This document shows, piece by piece, positions 46,298 through 58,032 of a stretch of DNA of 64,000 nt. The translations under genes were made by a program, and so were the position numbers. This DNA is from Diospyros lotus (lineage: Eukaryota > Streptophyta > Magnoliopsida > Ericales > Ebenaceae): positions 20,419,030-20,483,029 of the forward strand of contig NC_068346.1 in the NCBI RefSeq assembly GCF_014633365.1, given 5' to 3'. Each line of letters opens with the position of its first letter. Positions within the stretch are counted from its first letter, which is position 1. Under the pieces are notes generated by a model. It saw only the letters and a program-made list of their open reading frames with translations, was not told where the DNA came from and did not search any database.

Positions 46298-47739
46298 GTT
46301 TTGTTGTATATAGTCTACATGTCAAAGTTGTTCCAATTGCTTTTAAGACTTTCTATGACTATGGACGGATCGAAATTTTATCAATTTGTATATTTGTAGC
46401 TTTTTTTTTTAAGGATTTAAGCTGTTCGTTAATTATTTTTATTTGAAGTTTTAATAGTTTAGTTATTAGTTATACCTATGGCCTTTAAAAAATTCTTAAC
46501 CATGTGGATTTTCATGTTACTAGTTTTTCACAATTGACACTCTAGAACTTTAATCTTTCAGATTCACTTGGTTCACCAACTTGAAATGAAAATTGCCATG
46601 TTACCTACACTTACTAATTTGCTATGCATGCAACTTTCTACAATGATCATATTATAGATTACTAAATTACTTGATGAGGCTATACACTCTTATTGAACTT
46701 TTATTGTATAGTGCTCTAGGCTACATTTCATTGGCACTTGGAGAAACTGGTACTGCAGACGTTTTCCCAATTTTAGGTTCACAAGTTCCAACGTTAATGC
46801 TTCTACTTGAAGAACATCCATAATCCACGCGGACATGGTAACTCTGCACTCAAAGTTTGTAAGTGCTATATAGTAGTCTGTCTCTTTTAATTTATCCTCA
46901 ATAGTTCATTTGTATTGATGTTCATTTGGTGTTAATCACAATCATCGTTGACATCGGCCAGATGAAGAGATGCAATGCAATCTTTGATGTAGAATTTGTG
47001 CATCCCTTTTTGGGGCTATCTTTTCCCCCCTTTCTTATACATGTTAATTTTGCTATTTGAAAATTCTGCAAACCAAAAACATAAGTTTTTTTTTTTTTTC
47101 AATTTTTTAATTATTGTTTTAGGGACGATTTTAAAATAGTTAAAGTCAAGGTACAAGTCTTCAAGAATTCCTACTACAGGCAAAAAGAAATTTAAAGTCA
47201 ATTTGAAGAAACTGGAAAAATTCTAACTTGATATATCTTTGATTTTTTGGTCACAACCTTTTAATTTGATTTCCAATGGATTTGAATGATCATATGATTT
47301 GGTGCATTGGGCTGTGTTGGTACTTAAATCCATAATATTGAGGGTTTTGAGTCTAATTTTTTTTTTTTGAGGATAGATGGTAAATTGGTTTATTTGTTAT
47401 AGCAAATTTGTATTGTGTGACATGGAAACATGAAATTAAAATTGTTAGCACATTTTATAGTTTTTGAGTTATGGGTGTCCTAATAATTTATTATCCATAT
47501 AATAATGCTTCATATGATTTTAGATTTGCTTCAGCCTATGATTTTCCAAATAAATCATGTGTCAAATTATGTGCGACTGTTTTGTCTATTTCTTTCATGT
47601 GGTTTTGGTTTTACTACTTATACTATAATTATGCATGTGGTATTCTTTGAAAAATCCATGACGTCAAATGCAATTTTCAATTGGTATTAGAACATATTGC
47701 AGAGTTTGCAATGTTTCTGTGGGTGGTTCTTTTCCAAGA

Positions 47740-48246
47740 CTTTTTTTTTTTTTTTTTTTTGTCTTAGTGGTTATTTTAAACCATTGGGAATTACATGATA
47801 AGGCTGTTGCTATCTACCATTCTGACAAGCTACAAGTAACTGCTGAAATTTTTATCTACAAACTACGTTGCTCATGTGTTTGTGGTTAGGGTTCTTGACA
47901 TAATTTCCCTCGCTATTTTACTTGGGTTTCTCTTTTCTATTCATTAATATTTTTTTTACTCTTAGGAGTACAGGCTGGAATGTTTCTTTAAGATACTAAG
48001 GCTCTTTGTCCTCACCTTGTCATCTTTCCTTACAATTTTGAAGCATACAAGGAGGTAAAGAGTTGACATTTAATTTGATTGGCATCTAAATTGCTTCTAT
48101 GGGAGGGGGGTCAATGTTGTTCTTTTCCATTTGATGTACACCATGTCATTCTATCTGGTTAGGTTTGGTGGAGTTACAGTCTTTGGATAACTTGCAATTG
48201 GATGATCAATTTTATAATATTCTATATAAGCATTACAAAAGAGTGC
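47740..48246 (+). pseudogene. REV1: REV1 palm exons, tandem copy 3
   Basis: The first exon is damaged by a 20-plus T run in the DCFF position. The second (47966-48054) still shows ECFFKILRLFVLTLSSF-type frameshifted text whose DNA follows the REV1 exon. The third (about 48192-48246) lost its AG acceptor. It is the most decayed of the three copies with palm exons. Confidence 0.82.
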
Positions 48247-48789
48247 TGGTTCTGTTGTATATAATCTATGCGTCATAGTTGTTCCAATTGCTTTTAACAC
48301 TTTCTATGACTGTGGGCCAATTACAAGTTTATCAGTTTTGCATATTTGTAGTTTTTAAGGATTTTTTTATTTGGTGTATGTAACACAGCAATTTTCATTT
48401 TAGGTTAGTGAACCAGGTGAATCTGAATGATGAAAGGTCTAGAGTGTCAATCGTGAAAAACTAATAACATGACACTCCACATGGTTATGAATTTTGCAAA
48501 CCAAAACCATAAGTTGTTTTTTTTTTTTTATTTCTATTTTAGAGTCAAGTGTTCAAAAATTCTGTTACAAGCAAAAAGAAATTTAAAGTCAATTTGAAGA
48601 AAATGGAAAATTCTTACTTGATATATCTTTGGTTTTTTGTTCACTACCTTTTAATTTGAAATCCACTAGATTTGAGGAATCATATGATTTGGTGTATTGA
48701 ACTATGTTGATACTTAACTTGAATCTATAATGTTGAGGGTTGTTAGTGTCAATTTTTATTTTTTTAAGGATAGATGGTAAATTCTTTTA

Positions 48790-49315
48790 TTTGTTTAGCA
48801 AATTTGTATAGAGTGACCTTGAAACATGAAATTAAGCTCGTTAGAAAATTTGATAGTTTTTGTGTCACAGCCTAGGAAGCCACCTTCAAAAGGTTGTTGC
48901 CTAGCGCAAACTAATATACTTAGGATCTCCCCCCTAACGGACCGATGTGTGATTTGGCACGTTACAATAACACACTCCCCATCCCCCTCCTGGGATGTGC
49001 AGTGTCCCCACTGCATGGCCCCCGCCATCGCCAGACTAGCAGGTAAACTCTAATACCACTTGTCACAACCTAGGCACCACCTTCTCAAAGGTTCATGTGA
49101 TTTTAGATTTGCATGTAATAATGCTTCATGTGATTTTATATTTGCATCAGTTTATGATTTTCCAAAAGAATCATGTGTCAATTTATGTGTTACTATTTTC
49201 TTTCTTTCTTTCATGTGATTTTGGATTACTACTTATACTATAATTATGCATGTGGTATTCTTGGAAAAATCCATGACATTAACTGTAATTTTCAATTTGT
49301 ATTAGAAGATACAAA
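48790..49315 (+). pseudogene. REV1 tandem unit 4, intron part only, with an insertion
   Basis: The intron text that begins each unit (AACATGAAATTAAGCTCGTT ... GATTTTCCAAA ... ATGTGTCAA) is present again at 48790-48860 and 49095-49315, split by the insertion at 48858-49095. It stops at about 49315 where exons of another gene begin, so no palm exon remains. Confidence 0.8.
48858..49095 (-). mobile_element. Short insertion with ~36-bp direct terminal repeats (TRIM-like)
   Basis: TGTCACAGCCTAGG-type sequence at 48860-48893 recurs at about 49060-49092 as TGTCACAACCTAGG, each followed by an AAAGGTT word. Just inside the right copy, the minus strand reads TGGTATTAGAGTT, close to an initiator-Met-tRNA primer site. 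It interrupts REV1 tandem unit 4. This fits a tiny LTR element (TRIM) in minus orientation, or an LTR with a primer-like word inside as at 10372-11121. Confidence 0.55.
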
Positions 49316-49323
49316 TTGGGTCA

Positions 49324-51330
49324 TGATAGCTTTTTACATTAGTGGGCATGTTCTTCGGACTGAATGGTTGGGAAATGAGAGTGCCTCTGTACTACACAGA
49401 CAAGTAACACTTTCTTCTTACTTTCTTAGCATTTCAATTTTACTAAATTGTTGATTAAGTACTTATGTTTCATCATTACATACTGTCATTTATTTTTTTA
49501 TCAAGTGCACAATTTTTATGTAGGGAACTTTTGCCATTATAGTGATTGTAAGATGTTTTGCTCAGGTGAAGTACGAGATTTATGTAGTGATCTTTTACAT
49601 TTTATTCCCTTTTTATTCCTTTCCTTTTTTCTTTTTTATTTCTTGCTTTTTCAATTATGATGTTAAAATAGTCGTGCCATTTTAAACTAATTGGGTCATG
49701 ATAGCTTTTTACATCAATGGATAGGTTCTCAGGACTGAATACTTGGGAAATGAGAGAGCTCATATCCTATACAGGGAAGTAGCTCTTCGTTCTTACTTTC
49801 TTAGTGACCCAAGTATGGTATTTTTGTACTTATTTGTCGAGGGTGGATCAAATGATTCTTTAATGGAAAAACCCTTGGGGTTTTTTTGTTGCCTAACGTC
49901 TGGCTTTATGAATGGGTTCTTTTTAAGCAATTGGAATTGCCCTTTAATTTCAAGCCACTTAGACTTGATTATGATCTCATCCCAAGAAATTGTGACCTGT
50001 TTCTTTTTTCTTTTGTAGCTCAGTTTCCCTAACACTTCAGGCATAGTTATTTTCTTCTACTAGGGAAGGGTTGTCCTCGGTTGAGGAAGAACCTGTTTAT
50101 TCACGCCATCCACCAGGTTACATCAAGTCTTACTTGCACGTTTAACAATCTATCCTCATAAAGTAAGCTATTTGAAAATAGAATATGAAAAAATGAATGC
50201 ATAAGGGGATTAGGAAATATGATTACTGCAAACTAGTGGTGGAACTCGATTGTGCAAGTAGATGATGCTTAACTACTAAGGTTTGAATAGTTGTAAAACC
50301 ACTTCATTTTATTAATCTTCTTTTAAGTATTTGAGCATTTCAATATTATTGAATTGTTGATCGAGTACTTATGTTTCATCATTACTTACCGTCATTGATT
50401 TTTTTATGAAGTGCACAATTTTTATGTACGAAATTTTTAGCGTTATACTGATTGTAAGATGTTTTCCTCAGGTGAAGTATGAGATTTTACGCTCTTATGA
50501 GAAAGTTGATGAGATGCTAAAGTTTATTTTAAAGAGGTGAGTTTCATTATGCATTACTCTCCCTGTCTTCCTCTTTCTTAGAGGAATATATTTTTAAGCC
50601 GAATAGACTATTTTATTCGATACTTAGGGTCATTTTTGAATTTTATCCAGTTTTGACATTTAGTTCAATTTGGTCATCAAATTTAAACTTTGATTTCAAT
50701 TTTGTCCCCAAGCGGATAAGCGTGTGCTCCAACATACGTGGTGCTTAGCTGGCGTGCTGATGTGTCCAGTGTTGGACACACCAACAAAAGAAACCCATCA
50801 TCTTTAACCCTCAAGCCATTGGGTTTTACATCCTAAAAAGTTGCCTCCGCCTTCCTTCATCGCCGGTCGCCTTTTTGTTCTCTCCTTGCCGGTAACCCGA
50901 GGCTTGAACCCTGTGGTCATGCCACGCGAGCCATGTCGAGCACGAAGATTTTCGGCCATGGGAGTGACTAGATTTTCGCCTTTTTGTTCTCTTCTTAGAG
51001 CAATATATTTTTATGAATATTTCGACTACATAAAGTACTTGGATTGTTCTTTGGTGGTCTACATGCAGTTTCAACGCTTTTAGTTATCACTGTAGTGATC
51101 TTTTACCTTTTATTCCCTTTGTATTCATTTCCTTTTTTATTTTTTTATGTCCTATTATTTCAACTATGATGTTAAAATAGTCGTTCCATTTTAAACTAAT
51201 TGGGTCATGATTGCTTTTTACATCAATGGGCAGGTTCTCAGGACTGAATACTTGGAAAATGAGAGAGCTCCTATCCTACACAGGGAGGTAGCTCTTCGTT
51301 CTTATTTTCTCAAGGACCCAGGTATTTCTA
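49324..51330 (+). pseudogene. Repeated exons of an unidentified gene
   Basis: I cannot name this gene. One exon appears three times: near 49350-49400 (VLRTEWLGNESASVLHRQV), 49727-49815 (VLRTEYLGNERAHILYREVA) and 51234-51325 (VLRTEYLENERAPILHREVA, then LRSYFLKDPG and a GT). Each is preceded by the same TTGGGTCATGAT.GCTTTTTAC intron text. Another exon at 50471-50536 gives VKYEILRSYEKVDEMLKFIL followed by KR and a GTGAG donor, and a broken copy of it starts at 49569. The third copy is the best preserved, so the original exon order was probably VKYEIL... then VLRTEY.... An AT/GC-mixed segment at 50600-51080 looks like an insertion. The exons are not part of REV1 as far as I can tell. Confidence 0.55.
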
Positions 51331-51439
51331 GACAAAATCTTCTACAACTATTTTTCTTTTTGGTGTTATCCGCGTAAAATATTTTCACTACATTTTGGTG
51401 GATTGTACTTATTTTTCAATTTTTGATCGATTATTATTT

Positions 51440-53060
51440 TGGCTAAGGAACGAGAAAGGATTGCAGTTCTAGTAATATTTTAAATATAACTTATACAGAA
51501 AAGGCAATGCAACCATTTTTTATAACAAATAACACTACATAAATGAATGTATCTAGATAAAAATAAATTCACATTAATAAATCATAACATTCAGGTTCAA
51601 AATTTTACCAAAAGCATTAAATTTCATTAAGTGATGATTTACAAAAGAACAAGAGAGATGATCGAAGAACAATGCTGGCTAAATTGAAGTGATTAGCTAA
51701 AAAGATATTAAGGTTCAAAATTCAAGTTTAGAATTCCCTAGAACATTAAGGTTCAAAAAATGACGATTTACACATATTACAGGGCAAAGAGCGATGATCC
51801 AACAACAATAATACTAAAATTGATATAATTGATCTAATTATATTGTTGATAAACTACAAATTCACTTTTACAACAATTTATTTCTATCACCAACTTTAGT
51901 CCACACTGAGTTTTCAACATTTTTTTCATACTAAATGAAGAATGTGTGAAAACTAGAATTCAAGGTGGAATGTAATGATGTAGGAATTACTTGTATGGAC
52001 AAACAATCAAACTTTTTCTATTATCATTTTGGTCGAGGACCATGAAAGGATATTAGTTCTAGTAATAATATATTAAATATAACTTAAGCATGGAAGGCAA
52101 TGCAACTATTTTTAAAATGAATAAAACTAAATAATTAGATGTAATTAGATAAATAGAAATTGACATTAATAAACAACATTCAGCTTCCGGATTATCGAAC
52201 AAACATTAAGTTTCAAAAATTGATGATTTACTCAAGACAAAAAGATGTTATCTAAGAACAATACTAGATCAAGTCATTAGCTAAAAAGTAATAGGCAGTG
52301 ATAAACCACAAGTTTGAATTCAGAATTGTCAACAAACATTAAGTCTCAAACAGGCAAGGTTTATACATATTAGAGGGTAGAAAGAGATGATCTAACAACA
52401 ATATTAAATAATTGATTTAATTAGATTATTGATTATTGATAAATCATAAAATTCTAAATATAACTTAAGCAGAGAAGGCAATGCAACCATTTTTAGAATG
52501 AATAATACTAAATAAATGGATTTAACTTGACAAATAGAAATTGACATTGATAATCCACAACACTCAGATTCAGGATTACCAAATGAATATTAAGGTTCTG
52601 AAATTGATGATTTACACAAAACTAAGAGATGTCATCCAAGAACAATACTGGATAAATTGAAGTGATTAACTAAAAAGAAATCAATAATTATAAACCACAA
52701 CATTCAAATTTAGCATGAAGTTTCAAAAAGCCATGGTTTACAGATATTACAGGACAGAGAGATGATCCAATAACAATACTAAATAATTGACGTAATTGAA
52801 TAAATCACAAAATTCACATTCATAACAATTTATTTTTTCACCAACTTCAATCCACACCTGTTTTTCAGCACTTGTTTTCATATTAATAGAGGAATGTGTG
52901 CAGATTGCCATTCTAGATGGAATGCAATGATACAAGAATTAGTTATATGGACCAACAATCAATGTTTATATATTGTCCCCAATGAACTTACAATGACTAG
53001 CCACTACAATTCATGCTCCTTGGCCAAAACAAAAGTAGGTAAAAAGTGAAATACACAAAG
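51440..53060. repeat. Diverged tandem repeats, three units
   Basis: ATATAACTTA.GCAGAGAAGG followed by CAATGCAACCATTTTT begins units at about 51487, 52080 and 52459. Shared later words are TGATGATTTAC, GAACAATACTGG and AGTGATTA.CTAAAAAG. A TGGAATG.AATGAT segment closes the first and last unit (near 51970 and 52920). Divergence is high and no coding frame is supported. Confidence 0.75.
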
Positions 53061-53070
53061 AGGGGGGAAT

Positions 53071-53439
53071 TGTCAAGACCCCAAGATCCCCAAGGATATA
53101 ATCGTAATTATGTAGTATATGTGTTGTTGTAGGTCGTGCATTGTTGTTGTAGTGATTGTAATTTGTTGTTGTAGCTTATAAGTAGGGTAGAATAGATAGA
53201 GAATGTCATATAGTTGAATGATCAATAAAATTTATTCTTTCTCTCATCAATTCTTACTCGATCTCTCTATAATTTCTCTTTAATCTCTCCCTCTATTATT
53301 GTTCTATCTAAATATCTTCTCCTATTCTTCTGATATCTCCCTCACTTCTTCGGATTTCCCCACCTTACTTTTTGTTCTAATTCCCTCGAATTCTTCCAAT
53401 TTCCTATCAAGACCCTGAGCAAACCCTGGGATCATGACA
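53071..53439 (+). mobile_element. Gypsy LTR of 369 bp, Reina-like, probably a 3' LTR
   Basis: The LTR starts TGTCAAGACCCC and ends GGGATCATGACA (TGTCA/TGACA ends), and is preceded by AGAGGGGGGAAT, a polypurine tract. Start and pyrimidine-rich second half resemble the LTR at 63419-63733. The 5-bp flanks ggaat and gaaga do not match, as expected if only the 3' end of an element remains. No internal coding sequence precedes it. Confidence 0.68.
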
Positions 53440-53472
53440 GAAGAATATTGTCACTATAGTTGTCAACAACAC

Positions 53473-53815
53473 TGTCACGGATTGCAGTTGAAATAGCTCA
53501 GTGAATTGTAATTACTTGGTTGTTTGAATAGCCGAGAATATTAGTTGAGCAATTAGGCCTAATTTTCAAATTCAAACTACATTATAATTGTTGATCAAGT
53601 GGCCATTGGAGCCTATTATGGAAGTCAGATCTCTAAATAAAGCACACTGATACTGCTCTAAAACCATTCAAAGAATTATCAATACAAAATCTCTCTCCCG
53701 CCTTTTCTTCTCTCTTTAACTCTCATTTCCCCCTCTTTTCTCTCTATTCTTCCCCCTTAATTTCCCAATTCTCCTCAATTTAAGGAGAATTTCCCATCAA
53801 AATTCAATTCTGACA
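53473..53815 (+). mobile_element. Related LTR-like segment
   Basis: It begins TGTCACGGATTG and ends TTCAATTCTGACA, with a TCTCTC-rich second half similar to the two Reina-like LTRs. Flanking 5 bp (aacac, caaac) do not match, so the boundaries are tentative. Confidence 0.4.
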
Positions 53816-54037
53816 CAAACATTTTATTAGCTAATTGTTCCACACCCATGAAAAGAGAGGCAAAGTCCAAGATTGAAGACACCAACAAAGTTTAGAACCC
53901 CCTGCAAGAGTAGGCAAACCACAAAATAGAGAGAGAAGAGACCCTTCTCTTTTAGGGAGCCAAGGCATCACACGTTTAAGTATTAATGTTTTACGAGATA
54001 ACAACTTGGGATTCACTTTCAAAAATTTATCCCTATA

Positions 54038-54145
54038 ATATCTATAATATATGCAGGTTCTTTTTGGGAGATACGAATATGAGGCCTTTAGTATCTATAA
54101 TATATGTAGGCTCTTTTTGAGAGAGAAAAATATGAGGCCTTTATT
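54038..54145 (+). repeat. Two tandem ~52-bp units
   Basis: ATCTATAATATATGCAGG through ATATGAGGCCTTTAGT at 54039-54090 is followed at once by a second copy with a few changes (GTAGGCTCTTTTTGAGAG). Confidence 0.88.
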
Positions 54146-54248
54146 TGATATAGCCCATGATACATCAAGGGGTTGGACAATTTATCATTGGCAATTGTTC
54201 AATATTAGAATTGATTAAATTATTGGAAAGTGACATATCCTCAAGGTA

Positions 54249-56297
54249 ATAGATGTAACAGCCCACCTTCTCGAGCGTACTATGTTTAGGAAATTTGGAT
54301 CTTAATTTTTTTTTTTCATTATTCTCGAAATTCCCTAAGACCTATCTAGTGCTTGACGAAATATTTACACTAGAAATAAATACAAAGCGGAAGCTGAATC
54401 AAACCTGCTCATGGCTTACATAATATCTGAATATAACATTTATTACAAAGTTGGTACATAAGTTTCTGAAAATAAATCGAAACATACACAATTCTTGAAC
54501 CAATCATAACAAGGCACATTTACTCGTTTCTTGACGTCTCACCTCACTACACATCCTCAACCTCTGTATCATTGCTGCAAATCTCGACTGGAACATCGAA
54601 TGTTCCAAGGGCGAAACTCAAGTTAGATGATGAACCATCTAAGTAAGGGTACATAATGTTATATCATGTGTGTATGTAATGTCTTACCTCGTAGGTGTCA
54701 ACTGCATCCCTCATGCTACCTACCATTTTTGCGGCCACCTCTTTCGAAGCCGGGGTGTGTGGGTGCACCCTTGGTACGACAGCGGTGCCAGTTCGTACTC
54801 CTTACGGCCTCAATGCGAACGATCAATGATACCAACGTGTATGTATGAATTTCATAGTCATGTCATGTATGCAGTCTACATGATGGTGTACATATCAGTG
54901 TATGTCAATATGATAAAAGCATTCTCGAAGATAAACATTTATAACCGTACTAAGCTTAAATCGGTACACTTACAGCTAAATTGTCTCGAAAAGCGTGTTA
55001 GCCTCGAAAACCGTGTCGAGCAGCTATTTCTCACTCCTCTTGCCCTCAAGGACTCCTAAAACATTAAATTTTTTTTTTTTTTTCAGAATATTACTTTACT
55101 AATTTTCATATTTTCTATAATTTCTCTTTATTTTAAGCCTTATTTCTTCAAAATTACATGATAATTATCTAGACTTTTATATTACCCAATTTCTCTTTAC
55201 TAATATTCCTTAAATAATATTTCTAGCATTCTGGAATTTTCTTGAAATTTTTCAAATTAAATTCCTATTTTTTTCTTATTTCCATAATAGAAAAATTACC
55301 TAAATAAATACTAAATTTAGCATTTTCCATAATATTTTTCACAAAATAAGACATAAACAAAATTCCAGATTTAATGGAAATTTTTTCAAGATTTTATTTT
55401 TCTTTATTTATTTTCTTTTCTTTTTATTTCTCTGGCGGGCTCGTGGAAGGCACGCGCCTTCTTCCCACTCGCGGGCGCATGTAGCCACGCGCTCGACTAC
55501 ATCGTCTTCTCCAATGGCCTTCTCGCCGCCGGCGACGCTGCCCGCTAAAGCTTCAAAAGAAGCTTGCCTCCCCCCTATATTCGACCTCCTGATTCTAAAA
55601 ATAGCCTTAAATTTGCGAAAAACATAGTAGAATACCTCGATTTTTGCGTTTAAAGCCTCGGCTCTGGTGACTTGTGATTTTTCGGCGAAGCTTTGTTCCA
55701 CCGCTTCCTTTGCTCCGTTGGCCACCAAAATCACCAGGAAATTTGCCCACGCCTTGAGGATCAAAACCCTACTCACGAAGCTCTCAAACACTACCCAAAT
55801 CGAGCAATCTATGAAACAAAAGAAATCTGATGAAGGCCTTGCGCAAACTCGGCTATTTATAGCCAAAATCCGATATGACTTGCCCTATCATGGATGGCCA
55901 CGCGTCCTGGAGGCCATTCCGACGTCCTTGGGAGCATTTAAAGCTCCCCTTACCTCTAGTGGCCGATTGTAAATGCTCTCAAGGACGTCGGAATGGCCTC
56001 CAGGCGCGGCCATGCTCTGGCCATGCGCCTGCTCTAGATTTTCAGTGATTATATATATATATATACAGATATATAAATATACACCTTTATATCATACATA
56101 TATACATACGTATACATATACCCATTTCTGATATTTTTTCTATATACCTTATTAAATTTCAACAATATCTGATATATTATTATTATTTATTTTAAACTAT
56201 ATGCAATGCATTTAACTATGATTATAACACACCATTATAATTAAACTATATACTAATAAATAAATTTATTCACAATGACTTAGGGTATTACAATAGA
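54249..56297 (-). mobile_element. Solo gypsy LTR, 2,039 bp, target duplication ataga
   Basis: The LTR spans 54254-56292. On the minus strand it starts TGTAATACCCTAAGTC and ends GTGGGCTGTTACA. Both flanks read ataga (54249-54253 and 56293-56297). A CTATAAATAGCC TATA box is at about 55853-55864 on the minus strand, and a GC-rich stretch (55430-55560) precedes it on that strand's downstream side. No internal domain. The open frames within (for example 55408-55866, minus, and 54670-55059, plus) are LTR sequence. Confidence 0.92.
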
Positions 56298-56479
56298 AAT
56301 AGAATTATGTGTTGCAAAACTCTATTCATGGCTTAAAAACTAAGAAGTTTCTATATCACAACCAAAAATACTATTACTTGGATAAGCCCAAAGTTAATAG
56401 TTAGCAACAAATGCAATTGACTTCATTTTCGGTGCTTTGCATCTCCAAATATACTCTTAACCCCTACCACACTCCCAAA

Positions 56480-57480
56480 ATAAAAACAACAAGCCCTTTT
56501 CCCACTTTATGGAGTCAACTACAAATTCTAGCTCTTCATTAATTTCTATCTATGGTCTCATCTTTTATAAGACCCTTAAAAGTAAGACTATAACTAAATA
56601 TCATCCACCAAGTTTTTTTTGGTCTTCTTCTACCTCTTTTACTAACCACTTGTTCAATCTCAATCACACTCCTCATAGAAGCCACGACTAGTCTTTATTT
56701 TATATAGTCAAACCATGTTAATCATGTCACAGTCTCACAGATCTTAGATATAATAGGAGGTGTCATTTCAATCTTTTTACAAATAACATAATTCCTAATT
56801 TATTCCTTTTTGTATGTTGGTACTTAATTAGCTAAAATTCTATGCTATAGAAGAAAGCTAATCTTATAATCATCTTGTAAATTCTTTTTTTTAGCTGTAA
56901 TAAAATCTTACTACCATATCCGAAAGCAATTTTGCATTTTGACCATCCACCTTAATTCTATGAGTAACATTCTCATTAATCTCTTTATCATTTTGGGTAA
57001 TTGATCCAAGAAATCTAGACTTGTCTTTTCTTGATATTGACTTGATCTTCCAGTTTTATCATAACATCATTGACATATATTTTTACTAAAACTTACAAAC
57101 GAAGTAATTAATAGCAGGGTTACCACTATCCTTGTTGTAGTGACACGTCTTGTATGTATTCCTAGGAAAATGAATTTGTCCATTTTTGAGATTGTGTAGG
57201 ATTATACACAAAAGATCCCTTTTGGGCTCTCTCTTTAGCCTTATGTCTCTTATCCCTAGGAGGTCTTTATGCATTTCACTCTATTAACCTTTAGACTCTA
57301 AAGTATTCATTTATATCAAGTTGAGTATTCATGCCTTCTTTTGTCTCATACGAAAACAAAATGTCATCTGCAAATAGCATACATAACCCAACATTTGCTT
57401 GGGTAAGTTCAGTGAATTTATTTGTCACTAGGGTAAATAGGTAAGGGTTGACGTAATACCTGTGCTTATGTGGCATTTGA
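56480..57480 (-). pseudogene. RTE-type LINE reverse transcriptase remnant
   Basis: The minus strand at 57476-57291 reads NPYLFTLVTNKFTEL and then GLCMLFADDILFSYETKEG, the FADD catalytic block of plant RTE LINE reverse transcriptase. Further downstream, at about 57020-56930, FLGSITQNDKEINENVTHRI follows the next conserved block, and at about 56640-56580 a GRRRPKKTWW-like word matches the 3' end of the protein. Frame shifts and stops separate them. Endonuclease and upstream parts are absent, as expected of 5'-truncated LINE copies. Confidence 0.85.
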
Positions 57481-57937
57481 AATACATTTCATTGTAAGAA
57501 ACAATTTAGGGAAAACAAAACAACTACTTCTGTGACTAGTCCAGTGCAGCATTCATTCAAGAAAAGCTAAAAATAAGAAAAATACATTTTCAAAAGGGGG
57601 GAAGAATTTGTGGGTAGTGGCCTAGGAGTTGCGGAAGACAAAGTTAGCTATGTAAAAGATTTTAACAAAAGATAACTGCAACCATCTTTATTAAAATTTA
57701 TAATTTAGCAATTGAGAGTTGTGCTTTTTTCATGAATACATTACCAAACAACAATAGAATTGCCTCATCCACTCAAACTTCTCAAATTAGTGTAGAAAAA
57801 TGGCATGCTCCATATACTAACAAGCAAACAAACATATCGCACACAAGTATAAAGGGGTTTCTTCAAGCCCTTGTCAAAAATCACACTTATACCGTATTTG
57901 ATCCCAAAAAAGTATATATCCAAGTTTGTGAATTGAA
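57481..57937. other. Nothing recognised
   Basis: Unique-looking AT-rich sequence between the LINE remnant and the gypsy element. The 123-codon frame at 57732-58103 crosses the element boundary at 57938 and is therefore not a gene. Confidence 0.5.
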
Positions 57938-58012
57938 TGCCACGACCCCATGGGTTGTTTGTAATTTTCAATTGCATTTTAAATTTTCAGTTGTAGAATT
58001 GGAGGGAGCTAA
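57938..58012 (+). mobile_element. Remnant of the 5' LTR
   Basis: TGCCACGACCCCATGGGTTG and the next 55 bp match 63419-63494 with three or four differences and then break off at GGGAGCTAA. The remaining 240 bp of the LTR, the primer-binding site and the leader are deleted, so the gag start lies only about 20 bp further on. Confidence 0.9.
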
Positions 58013-58032
58013 TTCTCACTCAAACGCAGGAG

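Larger units (their letters stand above)
43655..49315 (+). repeat. Degenerate tandem array of the REV1 palm region (4 units)
   Basis: The word ATGTGTCAAATTATGTG in the first intron of each unit is at 43821, 45624, 47557 and (as ATGTGTCAATTTATGTG) 49173, giving spacings of 1,803, 1,933 and 1,616 bp. Units 1-3 contain the same three exons; units differ by insertions, T-run length and many substitutions. The array is old, since the units have diverged by perhaps 10-20 percent by eye. Confidence 0.92.

Noticed and set aside
53473..53815. Claim of a solo LTR with target duplication
   Set aside because: Flanking 5-bp words aacac and caaac do not match, so only an LTR-like segment is reported.
54670..55059. 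129-codon plus-strand frame
   Set aside because: It lies within the solo LTR at 54254-56292 and shows no domain.
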